Below the pieces are notes generated by a model, which was given only the letters and a program-made list of their open reading frames with translations, did no database searches and was not told where the DNA came from. A program made the position numbers and the translations under genes. A DNA stretch of 64,000 bases from an uncultured Paracoccus sp. (GTDB taxonomy: Bacteria > Pseudomonadota > Alphaproteobacteria > Rhodobacterales > Rhodobacteraceae): NCBI RefSeq assembly GCF_947496875.1, contig NZ_CANMEH010000010.1, positions 1 through 64,000 of the forward strand, read 5' to 3'. Positions 48,887 through 57,587 of this stretch are shown here, piece by piece (the first letter of the stretch is position 1; each line of letters opens with the position of its first letter).

Positions 48887-50709
48887 GACGTCTCCTCCTG
48901 TTTGCGGACGAGCCGGGTGCGGGTGCGCACGAAGGCGTTCACCGAGGCATGGCGCGCGAACAGACGGTCCAGCAGCGCAGGCAGCAGCAGGTGGCTGGCT
49001 CCGGCAAGCAGGTTCTCGTCGATGTCCAGGGTGATCTCGGTGCCCCGCCCGAAGGCAAGCGGCCCGGGCAGGGCCAGGCGTTCGACGATGGGCCGGCTGG
49101 AGACGGCGGCAACGGCGCGGGCGTGGCGGGCCAGCGCCGGATCGCCGCGGTCGGCGTAGAGCGCCAGCAGTGCATTCAGCGGCGCGCCGTCACGCCCGGC
49201 CTCGGCCAGCGACAGATGGCTGGACGACAGCTGCGCCACCAGCCGCCAGGCGGCATCGGCCGCTTCGGCCTGACCGGCGCTGGGGGCTGTACCCGGCAGG
49301 GCGGGCTGCGGGCGGCGCATCGGCGCGATCAGATCGACCCGCATCACCGGCTCTCCGCCTTCGGGTGTCAGGCGGGGCGTGTCGTCAAGGATCGGCAGGT
49401 CGCGGTTGGTGCAGAGCGCGCGGATGTCCAGCCGCCGGGGCGCTGCCCCGGATGTCCGTGAAACCGAAATCCAGACGTCGTCGCCCGCGTAGGAGCTCCG
49501 CATCCGGCCGCGGCCGATCTCGTCGGTGGCGGGCCTACGGGGGCGGCGTTCCGTCCACCACAGGCCGCCCTCCCCCGACCTCGCTCGGGGCGCGTGAACC
49601 GGCGAGAGCAGCCCCGAGTCGCCTTCCCGGTCGGCATCCGCGACCCGGATCGGGCGATAGATCTCGAAATCACGGGTGCGGGCGCGGTCGGCATGGACCG
49701 GATGGGCCGTGGCCCGCGGATCGAGTTCGACGAAGTTGCATTCCTTTTCGAACAGGTTGACCAGAGGCGTCGCGAACAGCCGGAAATCATCCCCCGCCAG
49801 CCCCGCCAGTTGCGGGGCCGGCCGGGCCAGCAGGACCGCAAGCTCCAGCCCGGCGCCCGCATCGCATTGCCGCGCGGCCGGTGCGATTCCGTCGAGGCGC
49901 AGGAAATGAAAGCGCTGGGGCATCAGGAAATAGTCGCGCAGCAGGCGAAATCCCTCGAAGCTCGGCCGGACCCGGGGGGTCAGCCCTTCGTTGTCCTCGA
50001 CCCCGACCAGGGCGGGGCGGGGAAGGCGGTGACCACCGGCGCTGGTGCCGGCCGGCCGGGCAACGGCGGTGGTGGCGCTGCCGTGGATCGCATCGAACAG
50101 CGCGGGCGCCCGCGAACTGCCGGCAAAGCACAGGTCCAGCCGGTCGAGCGCCAGGGCCGAGAATGCCGCAGGTCCGGCTGCACGCAGCGTCACGCGGATC
50201 GCGGCCTCGGCGCCCCCGCCCGGTGGCGCGAGGCCGGCAGCAGCCAGCGCCCCCCGGTCGGGCAGGTACGCAGCCGCGTCGAGTGCGATCGGCCACAGTG
50301 TCACGTCCTGTGCCGTGGTATACGTCGCGCGGGTGGACAGTCCTTCGTGCAGGGCGGCGCAGAACCGGGTCCCCCGGGCCACGCGGTGCCCTGCCGGCAT
50401 CGCCTGGACCTGCGGGCCCGGCTGCAGCACGCCCATCCCCATCGCCGGACCCGGCGCGGCAAGATCCGGCCACAGCGCGTCCAGAACGCCGGTCGCGAAG
50501 CGCCGGCCCTCGGCCTCGATCTTCAGAGCGGTGCGCGCCGCCATGAAGGCCACCCCTTCCAGCAACCGCTCGACATAGGGATCGGGACAGGGCACCGCAT
50601 CCAGGGACAGGTTGCGCGCGACATTCGGATGCAGCGCCGCGAATTCCGACGCCAGTCCCCGGATATGATCCAGCTCGGCCTCGTAGGCGGCAAGGAAGGC
50701 GCGGTCCAT
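48850..50709 (-). CDS. tssF: Type VI secretion baseplate protein TssF
   Basis: TssF forms the core of the baseplate wedge with TssG. The 619-residue product has the conserved N-terminus FLAAYEAELDHIRGLASEFA, ALHPNVARNLSLDAVPCPDPYVERLLEGVAFMAAR, FEGFRLLRDYFLMPQRFHFLRL and NLFEKECNFVELD, ending with the HASVNAFVRT segment. The start is the ATG at 50707-50709 with GGAGGAG upstream, overlapping the tssE stop as TGATG; the longer open frame to 51372 is shadow within tssE. Length is typical. Confidence 0.94.
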   Translation of the reverse strand: MDRAFLAAYEAELDHIRGLASEFAALHPNVARNLSLDAVPCPDPYVERLLEGVAFMAARTALKIEAEGRRFATGVLDALWPDLAAPGPAMGMGVLQPGPQVQAMPAGHRVARGTRFCAALHEGLSTRATYTTAQDVTLWPIALDAAAYLPDRGALAAAGLAPPGGGAEAAIRVTLRAAGPAAFSALALDRLDLCFAGSSRAPALFDAIHGSATTAVARPAGTSAGGHRLPRPALVGVEDNEGLTPRVRPSFEGFRLLRDYFLMPQRFHFLRLDGIAPAARQCDAGAGLELAVLLARPAPQLAGLAGDDFRLFATPLVNLFEKECNFVELDPRATAHPVHADRARTRDFEIYRPIRVADADREGDSGLLSPVHAPRARSGEGGLWWTERRPRRPATDEIGRGRMRSSYAGDDVWISVSRTSGAAPRRLDIRALCTNRDLPILDDTPRLTPEGGEPVMRVDLIAPMRRPQPALPGTAPSAGQAEAADAAWRLVAQLSSSHLSLAEAGRDGAPLNALLALYADRGDPALARHARAVAAVSSRPIVERLALPGPLAFGRGTEITLDIDENLLAGASHLLLPALLDRLFARHASVNAFVRTRTRLVRKQEETSWPMRPGLRARI

Positions 50710-51449
50710 CAGCTCTCCTCCAGCGTCGTCGCGGCGGCACCCGTGTCCAGGTCGATGGTGGTCAGCAGCCGCAGCCGTTCCGGCACCGGCGCCATCAGCA
50801 GCAGCCCCTCGATCCGGATGCGCAGCCCCACCCGGGTGCCGGGCTCGACGACCACCCGGATGCTGTCGCGCCGCAGCCGGGGCTCGAACACCGCCAGCAC
50901 CTCGCGCAACTCGCGGGCCAGCGCCTCGTGGTCGAAATCCCCCGCCCGGCGTCCGGCAAAGGCGGGCACGCCGTAATTCAGGACCGAGCTGCGGACATGG
51001 GGAAAGTCGGCCAGCATGTCGGCCGGGTCCTCGGCGCCGCCGGCGATGCCGCGCGGCGCCATGCGGCGCTCCATGTCGGAAAACAGATAGCGGACCTGCA
51101 GCCGCTCGACCCCGAACAGGTCCTGGATGTCGCGGCGCACCGCCTCGCGCAGCATCTCCGGCGTGACGTAGATGCCGCGCTCCTGCAGCGCCGCGCGCCG
51201 GTTTCGCAGTTGCGCCAGCGCCGCCAGATCCCGGGCATCGTCGGGGTCCAGCCCTGCCACGTCGCCGCCAGGCCGGTCCAGGTGCTCGGCGCCGACCCGG
51301 GCGCGCAGCGCCGCTTCGCGGCGGGCAATCTCGGCGGCCAGGCCAGGCAGGTCGTCGATCAGCCGGTCCCACAGGCTGGGCTGCACCGCGTCGCGCCGGC
51401 CCTGCAGGGGCGTGGCAGTCCGGGGGCGGTCGAGTGGCGGTCCGGGCAT
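50709..51449 (-). CDS. tssE: Type VI secretion baseplate protein TssE (gp25-like)
   Basis: TssE is the gp25-like baseplate protein that starts sheath assembly. The 246-residue product is longer than usual: residues about 90-240 hold the gp25-like domain (LREAVRRDIQDLFGVERLQ, SSVLNYGVPAFAGR, LREVLAVFEPRLRRDSIRVVVEP), while the first 90 residues form an extra helical, charged extension. The ATG at 51447-51449 has AGGA upstream. It follows hcp by 25 bases and is coupled to tssF. Confidence 0.9.
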   Translation of the reverse strand: MPGPPLDRPRTATPLQGRRDAVQPSLWDRLIDDLPGLAAEIARREAALRARVGAEHLDRPGGDVAGLDPDDARDLAALAQLRNRRAALQERGIYVTPEMLREAVRRDIQDLFGVERLQVRYLFSDMERRMAPRGIAGGAEDPADMLADFPHVRSSVLNYGVPAFAGRRAGDFDHEALARELREVLAVFEPRLRRDSIRVVVEPGTRVGLRIRIEGLLLMAPVPERLRLLTTIDLDTGAAATTLEES

Positions 51450-51474
51450 GGCGACGATCCTGCGCGCCCGGCCG

Positions 51475-51966
51475 TCACTTGGCGGCCATCAGGTCGTACT
51501 CGACCTCGTGCTCGTCGCCCTTCGAATGGTCGTCAGCCTGCAGGACATACTTGATCTTGATCTTCTCGAACGAGATTCCGATCTCTTCCGAGATCATGTC
51601 GCCTGCGTCTTCGGTGGGCGACGCCTGCTCCATCTCGTAGCCCGAGATCAGGCAGTTGCTCATCGTGATCGTGAGATAATCCAGATGCGCCTCGCCCGAA
51701 TCCTTGCGGGCGGTGAAGATGATCTCCTTGAACGCCTTGCCCTGCATGCAGGCGAGCGCGAGGTAGGGCGAGGCGGCATCGTACCACTTGCGCAGCGTCA
51801 GGTCGCTGACCGTCGCGCGCCCGCGCACCCGGCCCGATCCGGTCGCGGCCGAGCTTTTCTGCGTGGCGGTCAGGCCGACGCCCCAGACGTCGATCTCCCC
51901 CTCGTGGTCGGCCCGACGGGACTCCCCGTCGATGCCTTCGATCTTCAGATATCCGGTGAAGGCCAT
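51475..51966 (-). CDS. hcp: Type VI secretion tube protein Hcp (TssD)
   Basis: Hcp hexamers stack into the inner tube and are released on firing. The 163-residue product shows the family pattern: GYLKIEGIDGES at the N-terminus, HEGEIDVWGVG, VSDLTLRKWYDAASPYLALAC, FKEIIFTARKDSGEAHLDYLTITMSNCLISGYE, and the C-terminal EEIGISFEKIKIKYVLQ. The ATG at 51964-51966 has AGGAGAAG upstream; a GTG one codon before is less likely. The 118 bases between tssC and hcp contain a strong RNA hairpin (listed separately), which may allow higher expression. Confidence 0.95.
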   Translation of the reverse strand: MAFTGYLKIEGIDGESRRADHEGEIDVWGVGLTATQKSSAATGSGRVRGRATVSDLTLRKWYDAASPYLALACMQGKAFKEIIFTARKDSGEAHLDYLTITMSNCLISGYEMEQASPTEDAGDMISEEIGISFEKIKIKYVLQADDHSKGDEHEVEYDLMAAK

Positions 51967-52002
51967 CACACTTCTCCTGTTCCGGCGGGCTGCGGTTCAG
52001 AT

Positions 52003-52029
52003 GTGGCGGGTCCCCGCGGCGGGGGCCAC
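52003..52029 (-). promoter_or_regulatory. GC-rich hairpin between tssC and hcp
   Basis: GTGGC at 52003-52007 pairs with GCCAC at 52025-52029, and CCCC at 52012-52015 pairs with GGGG at 52021-52024, separated by a short bulge. The hairpin sits about 20 bases before the hcp ribosome site on the transcript. It could protect or process the hcp mRNA, or act as a partial terminator after tssC; there is no T-run. Confidence 0.4.
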
Positions 52030-52087
52030 GTCGAAGGTCCGGCGGTGCCAGGCCAGAGGCGCGGGCCGGAAGGTCGCGCGCAAAGGG

Positions 52088-53599
52088 TCACACCCCCTTG
52101 ACCGAGGGCAGTTCCGAGACCAGCCGCAGTGACGCGTTGATCCCTTCAAGCTGGTAGTGCGGGCGCAGGTAGAACCGCGCAGCGTAGTAGCCGGGTCGCC
52201 CCTCGACGCTGTCCACCCTGACCTCGGCCTTGGCCAGCGGGCGGCGGGCCTTGGCCTTGTCATCGGCCATGGCGGTGTTGGCCAGCACATAGCGGTTGAT
52301 CCATTCGGACAGCCACACCTCCATGTCGGCGCGTTCCTTGAAGGTGCCGATCTTGTCGCGGGCGATCGCCTTGAGGTAATGCGCGAACCGGCAGACCGGC
52401 AGCAGATAGGGCAGGTTGGCCGACAGCCGTTCGTTGGCCTGCGCATCGGGATCGACCAGCCGTCCGGCCCGCGCCTCGCAATCCTGCAGGGACTGGGCGC
52501 CCAGGAAGGCCGCCACGTCGGTGTTCTTGCGGTGCAGGATCGGCATCAGGCCGAGCCGCGCCAGTTCAAGCTCGCGCCGGTCGTCGATGGCGATCTCGGT
52601 CGGGCATTTCATCACCACCGACCCGTCGTCGCTGGGAAAGGTGTGGACCGGCAGGTTGGTGACCGCGCCGCCGGATTCCACGCCGCGGATCTGGCTGCCC
52701 CAGCCGTAGAGCTTGTGGCTGCGGTTGATGTTCACCCCCATCGGGAACGCCGCGTTCATCCAGACGTAATGGTCGTGCTTGCCGTCGATCTCCTCCAGGA
52801 AGTCGAAGCCCTTGACCGGGATCGTGTCCGGCCCATAGGGCAGCCGGGCCAGCACCCGGGGCAGCGTCAGTCCGATATAGCGCGCATCCTCGCTTTCCCG
52901 CAGGCTCTGCCAGGCCGCGTAGTCCGGCGACGACGTCACCATCTTCAGGTCCTGCGGGTTGGGCAGTTCCTGCCAGCTTTCCATGCGGAACAGCCGCGGC
53001 GCGGCCGCGGCGATGAAGGGCGCGTGGGCCGACGCACAGATCGCCGACAGGTTGCGCAGCAGGCCGACGTCGCGGGGGTGGTGGCTGAATTCATAGGCCC
53101 CCAGGACCGTGCCGAACGGGGCGCCGCCAAAGCTGGAATATTCCTCGGTGTAGAGCTTGCGGAACATGGGCGACTGGTCCCACATCTGCCCTTCGAAATC
53201 CTCGAGCTGGTCGGCAAGCTCGTCCTTGGTGATGTTCATCACCCGGATCTTCAGCATCGTGTCGGTTTCGGTGTTGTTCACCAGATAGTGCAGCCCGCGC
53301 CATGTCCCTTCCATCTGCCGGATCTCGGGGGCGTGCAGCACCTCGTTCATCTGGGTGGTCAGAAGCTGGTCGATGCCGGCGATCAGCGACTTGATCGAGC
53401 GCACCGCGTTGCCGGAGATCGCGGCACTGCCGGCCCTCTCGCGGGCGGCGACCGCGAGATTGGCGACAAGTTCCCGCAGCTTTTCGCTGTCGTCCTCCCT
53501 GACGCGGAAATCCTTGTCCAGCAGCGCCCCGAACTCGTCCAGGTCGACGGCCTCGGCGGGGGCGGCGGTTTCGGTGCCCTTGAGTTCCTGTTCGCCCAT
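52088..53599 (-). CDS. tssC: Type VI secretion contractile sheath large subunit TssC (VipB)
   Basis: TssC and TssB build the contractile sheath around the Hcp tube. The 503-residue product carries the family landmarks: EIRQMEGTWRGLHYLVNNTETD, DELADQLEDFEGQMWDQSPMFRKLYTEEYSSFGG, GVLGAYEFSHHP-like GTVLGAYEFSHHPRDVGLL, FIAAAAPRLF, LPRVLARLPYG, NINRSHKLYGWGSQIRG, and CRFAHYLKAIARDKIGTF near the C-terminus. Its start is 3 bases past the tssB stop. Frame intact, length typical. Confidence 0.96.
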   Translation of the reverse strand: MGEQELKGTETAAPAEAVDLDEFGALLDKDFRVREDDSEKLRELVANLAVAARERAGSAAISGNAVRSIKSLIAGIDQLLTTQMNEVLHAPEIRQMEGTWRGLHYLVNNTETDTMLKIRVMNITKDELADQLEDFEGQMWDQSPMFRKLYTEEYSSFGGAPFGTVLGAYEFSHHPRDVGLLRNLSAICASAHAPFIAAAAPRLFRMESWQELPNPQDLKMVTSSPDYAAWQSLRESEDARYIGLTLPRVLARLPYGPDTIPVKGFDFLEEIDGKHDHYVWMNAAFPMGVNINRSHKLYGWGSQIRGVESGGAVTNLPVHTFPSDDGSVVMKCPTEIAIDDRRELELARLGLMPILHRKNTDVAAFLGAQSLQDCEARAGRLVDPDAQANERLSANLPYLLPVCRFAHYLKAIARDKIGTFKERADMEVWLSEWINRYVLANTAMADDKAKARRPLAKAEVRVDSVEGRPGYYAARFYLRPHYQLEGINASLRLVSELPSVKGV

Positions 53600-53602
53600 G
53601 GT

Positions 53603-54142
53603 TCAGCCCTCGGCCTTATCGCCGCCGCTCATCGCCTGTTCGGCGATCCGGGCCAGCAGGGGTTCATCGTTCAGAAGCTGCGCGATGCGCTTTTCGGCGC
53701 TGGACTTGCCGTCCATGTAGCTCAGCAGCTCCTCCAGCTTGCGCCGCATCTTCAGCAGTTCGGCAAGTTCGGGGACCTGTTCGGCGATGCGGTCCGGGGC
53801 GAAGGCGCCCATGTCGCGGAACGTCAGGTCGAGAAACAGCTCCTCGTCGGGCGCCTCCTCGCCCGGCTTGCCGGGCAGGCGGTTGGGGACGCGGGCGGTG
53901 ACGCGGGGCGACAGCGCCTCCATGTAGGTCGGGAAACGGCCGGCATCCACCTCGACGAAGCTGCGGTCCGCCGGCGACTTCTGCGCCTCGTGCGACGTCG
54001 ACTGCCCCGCGAGATCCCCCATGACCCCCATCACGAAGGGCAGCTCGATCGTGGTCGGACTGCCGTAATGCTCGACCTCGTAGGAGATCTGCACCCGCGG
54101 CGGGCGATTGCGTTCGATGACCTTGGCCTTGCTCTCGCTCAT
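53603..54142 (-). CDS. tssB: Type VI secretion contractile sheath small subunit TssB (VipA)
   Basis: The 179-residue partner of TssC in the sheath, recycled by ClpV. It shows RPPRVQISYEVEHYG, IELPFVMGVMGDLAGQ, SFVEVDAGRFPTYMEALSPRV, LTFRDMGAFAPDRIAEQVPELAELLKMRRKLEELLSYMDGK and the C-terminal helix EKRIAQLLND, all typical of VipA. It begins 54 bases after the tssA stop. No anomaly. Confidence 0.96.
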   Translation of the reverse strand: MSESKAKVIERNRPPRVQISYEVEHYGSPTTIELPFVMGVMGDLAGQSTSHEAQKSPADRSFVEVDAGRFPTYMEALSPRVTARVPNRLPGKPGEEAPDEELFLDLTFRDMGAFAPDRIAEQVPELAELLKMRRKLEELLSYMDGKSSAEKRIAQLLNDEPLLARIAEQAMSGGDKAEG

Positions 54143-54196
54143 CGCTGGCTACTCCTTGCTGCGACGGTGTTTCGGTGCCGGTCCTGTCCGGGCGGG

Positions 54197-55300
54197 TCAG
54201 TGGCTCCTGTCCTCGGGTACGCCGGCGATGGTGCGGAACTCCTTCATGCCGCCGGGGGCGATTTCCTCGATCAGCTCGACGAAGTTCATGGGCACCATGC
54301 GCTTCATCCGCCGCGCCAGATGCGGCAGCGGCGAGGCGGGCTCGTTGCGTTCGTAGAACCCGATGATCAGGTCCAGGCATGTCTCGACCTCGCGGCGCGA
54401 CGACAGCCGGGCGGGGAGCCCCGGCGCCGCGCCGCCCGCCGGCAGCTGCGCCGGACCGATCCCCTCATCTGCGCCCTGTTCCACAGGGGGGGCGGGCGCG
54501 AGCTGCGCGGCCGGGCTGGCCAGCGTCGCCTGCATCCGCTGCAGCATCTGGCGCAGCGCGGAAAACCGCGTGGGCGGGTCGTCGCCGATCCGGGCGGCCA
54601 GCGCCGTCTCGAGCCGGGTGAGCGCCTCGAGCGCGGCCGAAAGCCCCGTCTCCAGCGCGGCCACCGCGTCGGGGTCGAGGTCGCGCGATGCCCGGCAGGC
54701 GGTCATCACCCGCACCACCCGCGCGTCGTGGCGGGCCGCGCGCTCCTCCTGTTCGGCCGCCGACAGCCCGGTCGGTCCTTCGGCCGTCAGCATCGCCTGG
54801 GTGACGGCGCCGGCCGCCAGATCCGCGCCCGAGACGACCGGCAGGCCGCGCGGCCTGAGCAGGGTGTTGAACTCCAGATCGCCCAGTATCCCGGCGTCCG
54901 CGTTCTCGATCTGGTAGAGCGCGTTGATCCGCCGCAAGGCGGCGTCGCGGCCGGACCTGCCCTCGCGCGGGGCGGGGTGCAGGTTGTCCCACCAGTCCTC
55001 CACGGTGCTGGCCAGCAGGTTCAGCCCCTCGGCCAGCCCCGCCACGCCGTTCAGGTTGGTCATGATCCGCGCTGCGGTGACCAGCAGCCGCAGGTCGCGC
55101 CCCTCCTCGGCCAGCGCCGCCGCCTCGTCCAGCAGCTTTGCCCAGTCCAGCGCCACGTCGCCGGTGTTGCCGCGGGCCAGCTGGTCCGCCCGGACCGCGC
55201 GCGCGGCGCCTTCCAGCGCGCGCTCGAGCGCGAGGAACCTCATGTCGTTGCGAAGATCCAGCCCCGCAGAGTCCGGGACGGACAGGGGCGCGAGAAACAT
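54197..55300 (-). CDS. tssA: Type VI secretion protein TssA
   Basis: TssA proteins coordinate baseplate, tube and sheath assembly. The 367-residue product has the ImpA N-terminal domain: DIRND-like LDLRNDMRFLALE at 14-26, VALDWAKLLDEAAALAEEGRDLRLLV at 49-74, LAEGLNLLASTVEDWWDNLHPAP at 89-111, and ALYQIENADAGILG. A C-terminal part (DLIIGFYERNEPASPLPHLARRMKRMV, about 310-336) is typical of the short TssA class. It is the first T6SS core gene of the operon. Its start region overlaps an RNA hairpin that includes the likely ribosome site (listed separately). Confidence 0.93.
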   Translation of the reverse strand: MFLAPLSVPDSAGLDLRNDMRFLALERALEGAARAVRADQLARGNTGDVALDWAKLLDEAAALAEEGRDLRLLVTAARIMTNLNGVAGLAEGLNLLASTVEDWWDNLHPAPREGRSGRDAALRRINALYQIENADAGILGDLEFNTLLRPRGLPVVSGADLAAGAVTQAMLTAEGPTGLSAAEQEERAARHDARVVRVMTACRASRDLDPDAVAALETGLSAALEALTRLETALAARIGDDPPTRFSALRQMLQRMQATLASPAAQLAPAPPVEQGADEGIGPAQLPAGGAAPGLPARLSSRREVETCLDLIIGFYERNEPASPLPHLARRMKRMVPMNFVELIEEIAPGGMKEFRTIAGVPEDRSH

Positions 55301-55306
55301 AGCAAA

Positions 55307-55325
55307 AACCTTTTTCGAAAAGGTT
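55307..55325 (-). promoter_or_regulatory. AT-rich hairpin over the tssA ribosome site
   Basis: On the transcript, AACCTTTT, a 3-base loop and AAAAGGTT pair perfectly, followed by a T-run and then the tssA ATG. The AAAAAGG in the right arm, about 8 bases from the start codon, is the only Shine-Dalgarno candidate, so folding would hide it. The stem plus T-run also resembles a weak intrinsic terminator. It stands out in otherwise GC-rich DNA. Confidence 0.5.
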
Positions 55326-55355
55326 GTTTATGCAGTGCGCGATACACGCGAATGA

Positions 55356-55371
55356 TGCCATGACTGCGCCA
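55356..55371 (-). promoter_or_regulatory. Candidate sigma-54 promoter for the tss operon
   Basis: The minus strand reads TGGCGCAGTCATGGCA, matching the GG-N10-GC core of sigma-54 promoters (consensus TGGCAC-N5-TTGCA) with imperfect flanks. It lies between ppkA and tssA and would give a leader of about 45 bases containing the hairpin over the tssA ribosome site. Sigma-54 control is known for several T6SS, but no enhancer-binding regulator is encoded in this window. Confidence 0.3.
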
Positions 55372-55413
55372 TTTGCGCAATGAATTCCTGCGGCTTTCCA
55401 AAAGCGGGGCGGC

Positions 55414-57543
55414 TCAGGGGCGCAGGTCCAGCACCCGGTAGGTGGCCGCCAGCACGAGATCGGGTCGGGCGGCCTGCCGGGCCGCCACCGCCTCGGCGAA
55501 CGAGGCCACGGATTCCCGACCGGGGCGCCGCTCGGGGAAAAGCGGGCCCTTGCTGATCAGAATGAACACGCCGGCCTTGCCGAAGTCGCTGTCATTGGCG
55601 CGGAACGCGAACCTGCCCCGGCCCACGCCCGGCGCATCCGCCGGCCACAGCACCCGGACGATGCGGACCGCGCCCTCGGCCTGGCCGATGCGGTCGAGCC
55701 GGACCTCGCCGTCGTGTTCGTTGGGCAGCAGGTTGTAGACTTCTCCGGTCACCGCGAGGGCCACCCACAGCTCGGCCCCTGGCGTGGCCGCCAGTGCGGC
55801 CGGGATCAGCACGTCGACCACGGGATTGTCGCCGGGACGGTAGATTCCGGTCAGCGACGGCTCGGGCCGCGACCCCTCGCTGAGGCGGAGCGTCACGCCG
55901 CCGTCCGGCAGCCCGGCCATCGCCGCCCTGATCTGGCAGAGGTCGGGGTTCAGCGTCTCGATCTGCAGCCGCAGGGCCCGCTCGCCCAGGATGGCGCGCA
56001 GCGCTTCGGCCATCGCCGCCGCGCTGGCCGCGTCGGGCAGGGTCCCGGCGACCGTCACCGCACCCGGTTCGGGCAGCCCCGTCGCGGGGGCGTCGCTGGT
56101 CAGCGGGCCGCAGGTCGCGTGGCGGGCCAGGACGTCATCGATCTGGGCGGCGGTCAGCAGCACCGGCGCGGTCAACCGCAGCCGCAGGGTCATCCCCGAG
56201 TCCTGCGCCCAGCCCTCCAGCCGCGCCGCGATGGCGTCGCGGTCCGCGGCCGAGGCCGCATCGCCTGCGATTTCGACGGCCAGATTCGTGGTCGACACCG
56301 TCCAATTCTCAAGGCCGTCCAGTTCCGCAAACAACCGCTCCATCGCCGCGGCCCAGCCCGGCGCGGGCATGCCGCGGGCGACGTCCAGCGCCTCCGCCGA
56401 CAGTGCCCCGCCGGCCGCTGCCGCGGCTGCCGTGGCGATCCGGTCGGCCGCCGCCGTGTCGGGCGCGTGCCCCGACAGCTGCGGCGCGGGGTCCGACCTG
56501 GCCTCCAGTCGCCACGGCTCGGCCAGCGGCAGCGCCGGCCAGAGAAGCGGCCGGACCAGAAAAATCCCGACGGCCACCAGCAGGATCGCTGCAAGCCCGA
56601 CCAGTCCGGCCATCCACCCCCGGCGCCGGCCTTTACCGGCCTCGGCGGCCGCCGTCGCGCGGCCCCGGGCCGGGCTGCGCGGCGCCGGGGTCCGGGCGGG
56701 TGACTGCGGCCGGCCCTTGAGCAGCGCGTCCAGCCGGGCAAGCACCGCGTCGGCCGAGGGGGCGCGATCCTCCAGCTTGGGGGCGGCCAGCCACAGGATC
56801 AGCCCGGACAGCGGTTCGCCCAGCCCGGCCACGTCCAGCGGCTCGGCCTTGCGGCGGATCATCTCGCCCGGCGTTGCCCCGGCAAACGGCACCTCGCCGC
56901 GCGCCGCGGCGGCCAGCGTCGCGCCAAGCGCATAGAGGTCGCTGGCCGGCACCGCCCTGGCCTCGAACTGCTCGGGCGCGGCATATTCGTATTTCCCGGC
57001 GAACTGGTTGCCGACCACCGTCCGCGCACCGCTGGCGGTGTCCTTGGCGATGCCGAAATCGATGATCGTCGCGCCCTCGACCCGGCCGTCACGCAGGATG
57101 ATGTTGTCGGGCGACAGGTCGCGGTGCACCACGCCGCGCGCGTGGGCGACGGCCAGCCCTTCGGCGACCCGGTGCGCGATGATCAGCAGCTCGCGCGGGG
57201 TCAGCCGGCGGGTGGTCATCACCTCCGACAGGTCCGGCCCGTCGATGAAGTCCATCACCAGGTAGACATGCCCCTCGTCGGTGCGAGAGCAGTCGCTGTA
57301 GCGCACCACCGCGTCGTGGACGAGGTCGCGCATCGCCTCCTCGCGGCGCATCAGTTCCAGATAGCCCTCGTCATCCGAGAACTGCGCGGCCAGCGCCTTG
57401 ATCGCCACGACCCGGCCGGTGACGAGGCTGCGGGCGCGATACACCTCGCCGGTACCGCCGCGGCCCAGCACCCCCTCGATCGACCAGGTGTTGTTCAGCA
57501 CCTGACCCTGGCGGAAGATGTCACCGGGCAGAGACGGGATCAT
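55414..57543 (-). CDS. ppkA: Membrane serine/threonine kinase PpkA-like
   Basis: A 709-residue kinase of the Hanks type linked to T6SS regulation. The N-terminal domain (about 20-275) has the glycine loop GRGGTGEVY at 27-35, VAIKAL with K49, HRDLSPDN at 140-147 with catalytic D142, and IDFGIAKD with D162. A proline/arginine-rich linker and one membrane helix follow (about 311-331, LVGLAAILLVAVGIFLV), then a periplasmic part of about 375 residues. Its end is DUF4384-like (GDNPVVDVLIPAAL, ALAVTGEVYNLLPNE). The ATG at 57541-57543 has AAGGG upstream; the longer open frame is shadow. It probably phosphorylates TagH. It is divergent from clpV and 113 bases ahead of tssA. Confidence 0.9.
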   Translation of the reverse strand: MIPSLPGDIFRQGQVLNNTWSIEGVLGRGGTGEVYRARSLVTGRVVAIKALAAQFSDDEGYLELMRREEAMRDLVHDAVVRYSDCSRTDEGHVYLVMDFIDGPDLSEVMTTRRLTPRELLIIAHRVAEGLAVAHARGVVHRDLSPDNIILRDGRVEGATIIDFGIAKDTASGARTVVGNQFAGKYEYAAPEQFEARAVPASDLYALGATLAAAARGEVPFAGATPGEMIRRKAEPLDVAGLGEPLSGLILWLAAPKLEDRAPSADAVLARLDALLKGRPQSPARTPAPRSPARGRATAAAEAGKGRRRGWMAGLVGLAAILLVAVGIFLVRPLLWPALPLAEPWRLEARSDPAPQLSGHAPDTAAADRIATAAAAAAGGALSAEALDVARGMPAPGWAAAMERLFAELDGLENWTVSTTNLAVEIAGDAASAADRDAIAARLEGWAQDSGMTLRLRLTAPVLLTAAQIDDVLARHATCGPLTSDAPATGLPEPGAVTVAGTLPDAASAAAMAEALRAILGERALRLQIETLNPDLCQIRAAMAGLPDGGVTLRLSEGSRPEPSLTGIYRPGDNPVVDVLIPAALAATPGAELWVALAVTGEVYNLLPNEHDGEVRLDRIGQAEGAVRIVRVLWPADAPGVGRGRFAFRANDSDFGKAGVFILISKGPLFPERRPGRESVASFAEAVAARQAARPDLVLAATYRVLDLRP

Positions 57544-57587
57544 GACAACGACCCTTTTCCGCTGCGCCCCCGGGTTCCGGATCCTGC

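Noticed and set aside
52157..55363. 1068-residue plus-strand open frame
   Set aside because: Antisense to tssC, tssB and tssA, all of which are clearly recognisable on the minus strand.
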